Below are positions 35,701 through 47,700 of a stretch of DNA of 64,000 nt, piece by piece. Made by a program: the position numbers and the translations under genes. The notes below the pieces were generated by a model. That model was given only the letters and a program-made list of their open reading frames with translations. It had not been told where the DNA came from and did no database searches. The DNA is from Drosophila pseudoobscura (lineage: Eukaryota > Arthropoda > Insecta > Diptera > Drosophilidae). Position 1 is the first letter of the stretch. Each line of letters begins with the position of its first letter. The stretch spans positions 22,339,501 through 22,403,500 of the forward strand of contig NC_046680.1 of the NCBI RefSeq assembly GCF_009870125.1, given 5' to 3'.

Positions 35701-38700
35701 AGCGTCAGCGTCGGCGTCGGACCGGGCGGGCAGAGTAACGTAACCCTTGGGCGCCGAAGTGTGTGTAGTCTGGCACATGCATTTGTCTTTAACAGTCTTT
35801 AACAGCCAGATCAATACAGATTCCGTGAAGTATTACTACATGGATGTTGTGAGACCTAATTAAGGTACGTTTTTAACAGAATTGTGTTCCACTCGTATTC
35901 AACTATATTTGTATTACTATTTTGACTTGAGTCCGCTTACATTGCATCATCCAATCAGCTGAAACTGCTCTTAGTTAACCGCGCCCCCCTGAACCGGCCC
36001 TGTTCATATGATTAACAATAACGACAGCAACAACAACGACAGCAAGTGCCTTGGCGTCGCCAAGTCGTCGGCTGTTGCGCGTCGACGCTGTCACTGTGTG
36101 AGAGTGTCTATGTGTGTGCGTTCCTGTTCTTATAATTCTCCCCATCTCTGTCTGGCTGCACGAAAGAGCCCCCCACCACTGGTCCAAACGGCAGACATAT
36201 GGCGCTCACTGTTTCGTTTCGTTCTTGTTCCACGAAACTCAAACAAGCCCTGCCTCCGACGCTGACGCTGACGCTGACGTTGCCGCCTCAGACACGGTCG
36301 CGGGCATTGAGCGAAATCGTTTTCTCCGTATTTTCTGCCGCGAGGGAAGCCCGCCCGCGAAATGTGCTATTGTTGTTGCTGCGGTGCCTTTTGCCGCGGT
36401 GGCATGAACAAGCGCGAAATAAAAGAATTCGCTGCTGATGTTATTCACAAATAAGTGAGCGCCGCGTTCTTGGCTTATTAGATCAATTGGGTCTGTTGGT
36501 TTGTTCTGTTTCGTCGGGTTTATTTTTATTTCTTCCATTTTATATGCGCCATTTTCGTTGGGGCCTCGTATTGTTTTAGCTCGCTTATGTCGGAATATTA
36601 TTTTTGGCGGCTTAGTTGTAATTTTTGCGCCTTTGCGGCGTTGACTGATTTTTGCTGTTGCTTTCTTATTACGTGCGAGTGTAGTGTGGCTGACATTGCC
36701 GTTCCATTTTGTAGCCCGGCAGGAAGAGGATGTGATAGGTTTCAGCAGAAGTGGCAAAGTTAGCCATATTCATTGGTCGCCAGTTTCACCGTTGCGTCTT
36801 TGCAGGAATCGACAGGATTTAGGAGTATCACCATGCCAAATATGAGAGGGAATCTTAATATTCGATCTTCAAACGAAGTTTCCTCTTATGGTTTACCCTT
36901 TTAAACGGGGGAAATTATAGTTTTTTAAAGCAGTTTGCAAATCTATCTATTTCCAGGCCCATATGTACATACATATATCTATCTTAACAAAATACGCATT
37001 TGTTGCTGGTTTCTATACACTCCTTCCTTATGTTGCAATTCGGAATCGTCGGTATGTGGTCAATCGATCTGCAAGGGTATTTTTACTTCGAGACCCAAAC
37101 ATGTCGTTTTCTGTTTTTGATTTCCCTTGGCGGTTTCTATCCAGGTGTAAGTGAATGAAGAGAGAATGGAAGAAACACTAATCAATTGTTGCAGATTAAT
37201 TGCAAATTAATGACATCCTCTGATAGACGGTATCAGACTATCGCTGAGAATACGATATTAATTTGTTGGGGCTGTAAAACGCCAACAGCGCCCAATAAAT
37301 CAGTTTCCGCGACTCACGCTCATTAAAACTCGATCTTCGATAAGGGGCTATCGGAAACAGCAAGAAGGGGATTCTACATGCACGAGCTTGACAACCCCGA
37401 TTCCGAGGGGCCTGAAACGTCGACGCGTACGTATTTCTGTGCCAAATCAAACGGAAGCGAATCGATAAGAACTATCCCCCACCCACACATACACATGCAT
37501 AGAAATAGTTTCAATTTTCCCATTTGGCTCTGTGCATGTGTGCCTGTGCGCCGTCTCTGGCCGTCGTTGAGGCTGTTCATATATTTAGACAGTTGACGTA
37601 CGATAACGCTCAACACTTTGTCGCCGCTGATGATATCACAGAAAAGGTAAACAATCTAATCAATAAACACAACCAAGCGGGCAAGAGTGGTACGCACTCG
37701 TCTATTGGATGACACGTACAGTGGTGCTCATACACTTAAGCCACAAGAACTACACCAAGAATTTAAGCGAATATCAAGAAAAGTTTTTATTTTACAGCTC
37801 CCATTTTTTGTCTCAAATTAGTTCTATATGTCAGTGTTTTAATACAACAACAACCAAGTTATGAAAATATATAGTCAGCGAAATAATTAAAAAATCTGAA
37901 ATTATCTCCAAAATATCCTGCTCATATACTTAAGCCACCTCAAAAAAAATGGTTAAGAAAGTTAAAATTTGCTCAGTATTCCTAGTATTTTTAATAAAAC
38001 TACTTTAATATTTTGTAGGATGACCTTTCTGCTTAAGAAAAGTGGAGCAACGCCTTGGTATTGAGTCTACAGGACGTGCCCACTGTTGAGGGGTGATTTT
38101 CCTTCATTCTTCCTGTAAAATTCGGCACAAATCCTTTTAATTGCTGTTTTTTTTTGGGCAATGACTTGATTTAGAATTCCCCACAAGTTCTCTATAGGGT
38201 TCTGGTCGGAACTCTCCGGAGACCATTACAAAACATTGATTCCCTCTTGGTTAAGCCACCACTTGACTATCCTGCAGCAATGTATCGGGTCGTTGTCCTG
38301 TTAAAATATACAGGCAAGTGGCAAATTATCGGCATGTTCTCCAGATAATGTGTTACTCAGAATGTCCCTCTACATTTCGGCGTTCATAATACCTTGAATC
38401 TTCACCAGGAGACCTAAACACGATGCTGTCCATCATGAATGTTAAAAAGCGCCTTCAATTCGCCACAGTGCATACCCACCAAGGTCCTAATTTTTGAAAT
38501 ATGATTGTTTGGATCGAAAAATCCAAGTTTAATGTCTTTAGAAGTGATGGTAAACTATATGTACGACGTCCACCCAACAAATAATTACCTCCAGAATACA
38601 CAAAGAAGACCATTAAACATTGTGGCGCTTCGATCATGGTCTGGGGCTGTTTCACCGCATCGTGTTTAGGTCTCCTGGTGAAGATTCAAGGTATTTTGAA

Positions 38701-41700
38701 CGCCGAAATGTAGAGGGACATTCTGAGTAACACATTATCTGGAGAACATGCCGATAATTTGCCACTTGCCTGTATATTTTAACAGGACAACGACCCGATA
38801 CATTGCTGCAGGATAGTCAAGTGGTGGCTTAACCAAGAGGGAATCAATGTTTTGTAATGGTCTCCGGAGAGTTCCGACCAGAACCCTATAGAGAACTTGT
38901 GGGGAATTCTAAATCAAGTCATTGCCCAAAAAAAAACAGCAATTAAAAGGATTTGTGCCGAATTTTACAGGAAGAATGAAGGAAAATCACCCCTCAACAG
39001 TGGGCACGTCCTGTAGACTCAATACCAAGGCGTTGCTCCACTTTTCTTAAGCAGAAAGGTCATCCTACAAAATATTAAAGTAGTTTTATTAAAAATACTA
39101 GGAATACTGAGCAAATTTTAACTTTCTTAACCATTTTTTTTGAGGTGGCTTAAGTATATGAGCAGGATATTTTGGAGATAATTTCAGATTTTTTAATTAT
39201 TTCGCTGACTATATATTTTCATAACTTGGTTGTTGTTGTATTAAAACACTGACATATAGAACTAATTTGAGACAAAAAATGGGAGCTGTAAAATAAAAAC
39301 TTTTCTTGATATTCGCTTAAATTCTTGGTGTAGTTCTTGTGGCTTAAGTGTATGAGCACCACTGTATGTACATATGTATCTACCACATCTGCAGGACTAC
39401 GTATACATACAATCCGCCAGCCACATTGGAATACGTCACTTAAAGCAAATAAGCCACATATCATATTCAGAATCCAAAGGACTAGGGTTTAAACAGTAGT
39501 GGTGTTTAGTAGACGTGTCTTGGATCATAGCAGATAAATGTGTATGTATGTATGCCCTATTCATGTGTCGAGGAGTGTACCGCATGCTTATGCACGCTAT
39601 CTGTGTAATAGCAGTTGTGTGTACGATTAAGCGAACAGGCGACGCTGCTCTGCCCCGACTACACGCGACGATTGATTACAGCAATAAAACGTCTATCGCA
39701 TCGATTGATTTAAAAATAAAACTCACACACATGCACATGCTGGGGCTCATGCCCATACCCGTGCCCCTCTTGCGTTCCGTGTCCTATCGTCCAATGATCG
39801 GCAATTGGGCGGCTGCACAGCAACAATTAACTGTGTCTCTCTCTCGGTTCGCCCTCTCTTGGTCTCGCTCTCGCTCTCGCAAACATAAATAGGCACAAGT
39901 GGCTGGCCCCAAACTGCAGGCAGCAGCGACTGCAGCAGCAGCAGCAGCGTACGTCGCCCCCAAAGAGTTCTTACTCATTCACGCATTGGGTAATCAATAC
40001 AAACACACACACACACAGACATGCACCGGTTGAGAGAGGGGAGCCAAATGAAACCATTAAGCGCTACATAAAACAGTCGTCGTCGCTTTTGGTGGATTGA
40101 AGGGGAGACGGCGCGTCGGGGAAACATTGCAACCAGAAGCTACGATCGCCAGTGCCGCCAAAGTGGCGACAATGGCAGCAGCGAAGAGACGACGACTGCA
40201 CTGCAACGGCAACACCGACATCGACAGTGGCTCCAACTCCAGCGCAGACAACACAAACAATCAGAGAGGGAGAGAGACATAGAGAGGGAGAGGGAGAGAG
40301 CCAACAACAATCGACAAAGCGACGGCGACGTGATCATGTCTGGCCCGTTCAGCAATGTTGGCGACGTCGTCGTTTATACCCTTGCCCTTGCAGAGGTCAC
40401 TATGATTTTGACCAGGTGTTTGCCAAAAAAATAATCATTCGTGTAGAGAATTCATTAGGCAAATAATTCCTCAGCATTAAAGATGTGTTTTAATCTTTTC
40501 ACTTAATAATACATCTGTCCAAGTAACGATCGATTTGTGAGGGTATCAAAAACTTCGACTCTCGGAGCTAGCCTACCCCGCTTGTTTTTGTTGCATTCGG
40601 CGGCTCCAACTTTGTTATTATTACCGCTCGTGCACATGCCCCCAACTGCCCACGATGCCACGCTGCTGCTGTGGCAGCCCCGAAACAGGTTTGACCATTC
40701 ACTTGAACTGCTTTAGCAAGCAGAATAGGACAGACAGACAGACAGAGAGACGGTCAGACTGGAGGAAGGGTGGTGCCTGGGGGCTAGGTGGCGTCGTCTC
40801 CCATCTCCATCTCCGTCTTCGTCATCGATATTAAGCGTGTAATCAATCGGGCGAACTTCTTTAATTGAGGAGCGCATCGTCGTCAACGGGCGGGAGACAA
40901 AGGCAAAGCGACAATCAAAGCTAATTGAATGCGCAGCCAACAAAAAAAAGAGCATGAAAGAGGCACAAGAGAGGAGCGTACACATGCGACGGACATAGTG
41001 GCAGAGGAGAGCATCATAGTCTGAGAGTATTCCTGAAACGGATTGTTTTGGGTTAACTTAACAACGTCTAAAACATCTTCAAAACTCCAAATCCCTGCCT
41101 TGCCTTTCTAGAATAGCCTTAGGAATGGTTTGCTCTTTCTGCATCTAATGCGATAGTAAGCATAGCTCTGATCGAATGTCCGTTTCACCTAATTATGTAC
41201 TACAATACATAGTAGGTAACATCGCTTGGGGTCCACTTAATTATTGAACTGGTTAGAGATGGGCGTATGGCTGGGGCACCCAACCATTTGTGGTTAAATG
41301 GCAGGTACTTCGTTCAAGCATTAAGCGGATTTCAATGTGGCTTGGAGACTCCGATGGTAGTGATGCTTACTGATCGATAAGTATGAGGTACTTATTGAGG
41401 TGTGCCACAATCCGCCATGGATTCCATCTTTCAATTGCTTCTATTAGAAATCTGGTCTAATATTAAGCAGAATTTTCTGGGAGCGCTTCCCCCCCCGGAC
41501 AGTGCAATCCCAGTTATCAGTTAGTTGGCCTTTCATTTAAATAGTACGCGCGGGTTATCGCTGCTTTCTAGAATTTCTTAGTCAGACAGCCTGGTGGTGG
41601 TGGCGGTGGCAGTGGTGGGGGCAGCACAATTTAGCTGCTGCATGCGTCAGCGTTGAATAAATAAACGTTAGACGCCTAGACGTTAGTCAACCGACGACCT

Positions 41701-44700
41701 ACACGCTTCAAGCACTAGGAATACCGAGTGCCGAGTGCCGAATGTCGAATGTCGAATATTGACCGCAGAGGGTCCGGGCCCCCGAGCGTGCTGGGTGTCG
41801 AGTGCTTCAGGCCGCTTAACTTAACTTGGCTATTATAATATCGTTGATTGCTCATTTGTTGACACGCAACGCTGGCTCTGGGGCAGGGCGAAGTGTGTTG
41901 TGTGTGGCGGGCAGTCAACAAAAGGTATAGTATAGTGCGGCAGGGGGCAAGCAAACTACAACAAGAACTGAAACAACAACAGTCCCGTGTTTGGTTTCGG
42001 TGTTATTTTCGTATATTTGAACAGTTCAACTACAACCACAAAGAAGCTGTGGCGATGACGAATGCTTCGAGCCCATAGCCATAGCCGTCAAAACCGGGCT
42101 AATATATATGCATACATACATATATACGGATATCATTTGCAGCAGAATGTTTTGCATATTCTGTGGCATATCGAATGTGTCTAGGCTTTATTGTATATGT
42201 TTATGACACACTGCTGTCTTTATCCTGATGCTTCCCCTTCTGCACTTGTATCAAAGTATCTTTTTTATTTACCAATGAATCTAGAACGTTCTTAAAGGGT
42301 ATATCTCTTGAATCTGTATCTAGCAGAAGGTATGCATATTTTAGTCCAACGTCTGCCCAAAGTGGTATCCAATATTCATTGTTTTCCACATCATACAGAC
42401 ACCCTCAGAGTATTTGCCATTCGTTTAGTCATTCCAACGATCGATTGTCATTCTCTGGGCTGTGTTTTGTGTGTAAATAAAACTGACGATGTCGATGTCG
42501 ATGCCGATGCCGATGCCGATTCTGTCCGCCTTTGGCCGCTGCTGTGGCTGATTGGGAATCGCCAGTTTGGCGACTTGTGCACACAGACACACGGGATACA
42601 GATACAGCAACAGCAACAGCCCGAGCAAAAGCAAGAGGCTACAGATGCGGAGATACAGCGAACAGACACGCAGATACTTTTATACACATTCTTTGCCGCC
42701 ACGACGTACGAGTGTACTTGTGGCGTCTATGAAATCGCTTTAAATTAAGCACAGCACAGCAGAGCAGAGCAGAGCACAGATCAGATCAGAGGAGAGTGGA
42801 GGGCGGAGAGGAGCGGAGAGGAGCGGAGGCGACGCCAACGAAAATATGCCCGTGGAATGTTCAGCTGCCTCTTCGACTCTCCGGATTCTCTGATTGTGTA
42901 TCTGCGTCTGTGGCTGTATCTGCATCTGCATCTATCTGCAAGTGCCGCGCTCTGGCTGTTCTTTTGTTGGCCATGATGGCCGCATATTTGCATACGCCAG
43001 CCAGCCAGCCAGCCAGCCAGCCAGCTAGCCCTCTAGCCAGAGCAGCTGTTTGTAGCCTCAGATGTCAGCTAATTGAATCGGTTCAGAGCTGCCCGTTCCG
43101 TTCCGTTCCGGCCCAGACAGCAACGAGACAGCTTAATCACATGCGTCAATGGATTTGCGCGACTGTTCCTGTTACCTGTTTAGGCCCACAAAAACCAAAA
43201 ACCAAAAAAGAAAGAAAACATCAAGCAGACGGAGTGGCATCATTACACGTACATAGAATGACCGACGACAGCTTTTCCCGGGTAAAACCCATAAAATCAT
43301 CAATGCAAAGGAATTTCGAGGATTATCCTGGGCTTACGCTGCCACTTGACTTGAGGCAGCCCTTGAGCCTGGCGCTAGGCAGCCAACCCCTCAAGATGCA
43401 GGCAGTCAAACAGGCAGATCCTCAGGCTGTCGGCAATTAAAAGTGGCTTTGTCAAAAAAAAAAGGAAACAGGTAGAACCGATTTCATTTCTGGCGAAAAT
43501 CCCTAACAGCATAATTGTATCTTCGAGCTGGCAAATGCTCAACAGATACCCCTTATAATTAGTGCCGCAAATGAACCCTAAAATAGATATGTAAAACAGA
43601 GGATTTATCATATGGGTATGTACCTATGTGTACGTCACGTATCGTATCGGCTTTTCGGAATGAAAGTGAAATGCGGTTGACTGGCAAAAGTACCTATAAG
43701 TATGCCCAGAAGCTCGTAATCTTTTCCGATACGCTTTCGCACAGATACAAATACAACAACGATAGATACGGAGCTTATATTTGGTATATAATGTGCTTTA
43801 TATACTCGTATTACTTGATTATTTATAGGAATGTTTATGTGCGTGTGTGCATCGGTGTGGAGTGTTCTTTTGCCATGAATCACGCCATTCGGCCTTATCA
43901 AATGAAGCTCTCAGCGGTTCTATTTGATTCGCTTTGTATGTACAGAGCACGCACTTTATCAATATTGCCAGCCACTCACACATGTCCACACTCTGCTGTG
44001 GGTGACTGTTTGCGCGGTGCTTTGTGCATTGGAGCCACCCATAGAGTCCCCCATTCCCATTCGCATTTCACTTTTATTTTTTCTGCACCCTCCCGAAGGT
44101 CATTGCAATGCGACGCGACTGTCAAATATTTCAAATTCGGTTTATAAATTTAACTTTTTCTTCTGTTTTGTGGCCGTGATAGCGGTGCACTGATTGCCAG
44201 TTTTACTGTGAGTCACGACTGATATAGGTTTGCAGGTATTGATTGAATTATCAGTGATATATGCATACACTTATGTCTCAAAGCTCCTTGTTTATAAGAA
44301 AGATTACCGACTGGAATTTCTGGGGGTATACTTAATCTTCATGTTTCTCAGTGATTTGTAATCATCGTTCGATTTCACCTACCGAAAACCGATAATTGCT
44401 AATTTTGTAGGTTGCCGATACTTATCGATTTTTTAATCGAATCTTTGGTTGAGTAGTTTAGTCATAGACGAATAGTTATTATGATAATTTATCGATAACC
44501 GGATGATGGCTTACTGAATTCTTTAATATTTGAAATACTCCGATCGATAATCGATACATTTTCTGGAATACAAATTTTGATCACTTACCTTTCAGCTTTT
44601 CACGCGCCGTTTCCAGGGCACTCTTTCGTGAGTTTACTGTGGATTCTGAAAGCAAGCAACGATTTGTTTCAATTAATTTCGATTCTTTGGTGAAAATTAA

Positions 44701-47700
44701 GATTAAGATGTTTTTGCGGGGATGATGGGAAATTACGAGTAATGCAATTTGCTTCAAGATCAAACCTCTGCCGCACCCACGCTCTGACACTGACATTTCA
44801 TTTGATGACGCCAGAACCGATGGCCGAGCGAAAGCAAAAGAAAATGGGGGAAAATACACAGCACACACCGACTCACCGACACACCTCCCACCTCCCACAT
44901 AGAAAATAGAGAATTCTAATGGCGAGCAAACGGATGGATGGGAGGGGCACGGAGGGGCAGCCGAATGTTGCCAATTTTCATGGGCCATGGAAAAGCCAAA
45001 ACAGCGTCAGACAGAGGCCATCAAACCATGGGGAAAATTCATTTCCACAAGAATGTTTACAAGCCAATTTTGTTGCGTTCTTTGCTAAATTTAAAATAGC
45101 TGTATCTTTGGGCGGTGCGTGTGTAGGCGTGTGTCTGTGTGTCTGTATCTCGAAGTATTTATGAGAGGATTTTTCGCGCAGAATAAACGTGAAAAACGCA
45201 TTTGATGAGTGACTAAAAATAGCCTTCAAAGATCTTTCTTGGGAAACTGTGGCGAAGTTCCCTTTTGGAAGGCACTACAAATACCGAGTACTTGTTGGAA
45301 AACACTCGTGTTATAAGCCAGTACGACGGGTATCTGTTGGGTGACCACACAGGCACTCGAATGACGCACTTTTCGGGATTGATGATAAGCCACTGGCCGC
45401 TGCAGAGTGTGTGGCAATAATAACGAGGAGAAATAAATAATAAACATATGGAGAGGCAGTGGCGCAGTGGGAATACCCTAACCGATCTACAACTGTGACC
45501 TCCGCTGCTACACCTCCTGTCCGTTGCATGTCGTCCCCCGGAATGGGGGGACCCTCTTCTGGGTAGGGGATCGTATCGACTATAAACCAAATGCGATTAA
45601 GAGGCGCTCAATGGGGCCGGGGGATTCTTATCAGTATTTGCCATGGTGGAAACACTGAATAGTCAATTCGAGGCGCTGTCTGGCCGTCCGCTTGACTCTG
45701 GTCGGTCACCGAGAAGTTGTAAAGCACTCGGGCTTAATCGCTGCGAGTGGCTGCACTTTGAACGAATCATCGATAAGCCGTGGCCCCTACACTCCCCCTA
45801 CACCCTACTCCACCGCCTCCACTACCCCTAGAGACGCCTCGTTGAATCGGAGACGCCTCCAAGTATGCAATGAAAGGTGCAGAGTTCGAGCAGAACGCCA
45901 GAGAGAACGAGAGTTAGATTAGAGCGAGTGAGAGAGGAAAAAACCTGCATGCAAATTAAAGCAGCAACCAGGCAAACAGCAACCGATGGAGGCAGCTGGC
46001 CAACACTGCTCTGCACTGCACTCGACGCGCCAGGCAACAGGCAACAGCCAACAGCCAACAGAAGAAACCGCTGCCGTAGCTTGATGCCAAGTGCAGAAAA
46101 GAAGTTGCCCCAGGTAGGCAGCCGAGAAGATGAGAACACCTCGATTGCGCACGCATCGGGGCACTGGGGAGACACGCCGCTCCACCTCTCTGTGACTCCT
46201 TCACCTTCTGCTTGGCTCTGGCTCTGGCTCTGGCTCTGGTTTTTGTTTTTTCTTACCACCTGCCGCACTTGTTTATGGCCGCGACTCGTTGGCGACCAGC
46301 TCTGTCTGCTGCTCTTCCCCAAAGCGGAAACATGCACATCCAAGCCCCAACCAGATTGAAATTGGCAATGTCGTCGCGGTCGTCGTCATCATCCGACCAT
46401 CCGGCCATCCCGTCTTTTCAGCCTCTTTCTTTGGGGTTTTGGCATTAGCAAAACTGGTTGGGAGAATGCCTCGCTGCAACCAGTTTATCTGCCCTCTCTT
46501 TCTGTGCGGGGAAGCCGCTGCTGTTGCTGTTGTTGCTGCCTTACTAATTGCTGGCTCGAATGTTTATAGAACAATTAACATTTGCGGCTCATTACGAATA
46601 CGCTCTCGGCATGAGTTCAGCTCGGAGCTGCTGCCGTTGCTGCTGCTGCCGCTGCTGATGCCATCACAGCGATCTACCCGGGCACTGGGGCGTATGAGTA
46701 ATTTCTAGAGAGGGACAGGTAGGAGGAGCGGAGCCAATAAAATGATTCAGCAATTGCGCGCTTATTATTTTTCGAGATTTTTTCGATGTAAACAAAATGG
46801 GCAATAGGGCAAAGTGTTTCCAGATGATTTTACTTTTGGGTTTTATTGCAGATTTGCGATTTATTAGGCGTTAATCCACCCGGCCATACGATAACCTCAG
46901 AGTGGATCGTAAAATGGGGACTATACGCAGATAACTAGGGTACAGTAGGCATAGAAAATGACAATGACAGATGGAACAAAGATGAGGAGTAAAATGTCAA
47001 TGTCAAAGGAGGATCTGATTGGAGGATAGAAGGTTATTATCATGGGGAGTCAATAAATTTTGTGAAGCAGGATACGTATACGTATCCCCCTGATTAGAAG
47101 ATAAGTTTATTGGTCTAAAAATATTTCAAAACTACGCAAAACCGTTAATCTATAATCCATCTATTCGAACCCCTATATCTACCCATTTGGATGTACTTTG
47201 GCCTCTCGGTTTCTCGTTTTCTCGTTTTCGTTTTCGATTTCATTAGCAATTCACTTCTCTTTTTTTTTTGTTTTTGTTGGTGACGTATACGGCGGCCTGT
47301 TGATTGCGTAATGGCGATGTGGTTTAGTGATTTATTTTCGCCCAAGTTTTGGCAAATTGTTTCGCTCTGCAATTGCACCCAAAAATAGCATTAACAATAA
47401 ATTGTTTGTTCTTTGTTTTATAGCAAACAAAGATCTATACAAAAAAATCGCTAAAAAAGCGAAATATGCATTCTGCGCATTTTTTGTTGCTGCCAAATTT
47501 TTGCAGCTGCTTGCACATTTTATTGAGACACAAAAAAGTATATAACAAATTATATTCAAAAAGAGAGAAGTACATATAAAAATACGTGTGTCTGTGTGTG
47601 GATATGGATTTGCATACAGGCTCCGTCTCTGGCTCTGACGCTGGTTTTTGGCCAGCTGTAAGCGTCGGGCTGTGCGACCCACATGGAAATACTTGCTGGA

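Larger units (their letters stand above)
26334..44588 (-). other. shn: Second coding-region intron of shn (18.3 kb)
   Basis: I see no supported protein gene. The frames of 100-300 codons here are low-complexity or antisense to repeats. It contains CA runs (26697-26744), poly-C at about 27239-27249, many GCTGCT and ACACAC stretches, ATGTAC repeats (31.58, 32.17, 33.05, 36.96, 39.37 kb) and one Tc1-like hairpin element at 37719-39364. A 194-codon plus-strand frame at 29308-29892 is basic and low-complexity and is not supported as a gene. Stretches around 35.1-35.6 and 36.0-36.45 kb have the CG-richer look of 5' leader or promoter DNA and could be alternative shn starts. Confidence 0.6.

Noticed and set aside
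38455..38655. 66-codon minus-strand frame within the Tc1 hairpin
   Set aside because: It is the antisense shadow of the degraded transposase reading on the plus strand.
43000..43030. CCAG tandem run as a possible functional element
   Set aside because: It is a short tetranucleotide microsatellite with no associated structure.
45454..45475. TGGCGCAGTGGG, an exact tRNA/SINE A-box match
   Set aside because: No proper B box or clover-leaf pairing follows at the right distance, no poly-T terminator is in place, and no flanking duplication was found. A single A-box match is expected by chance.
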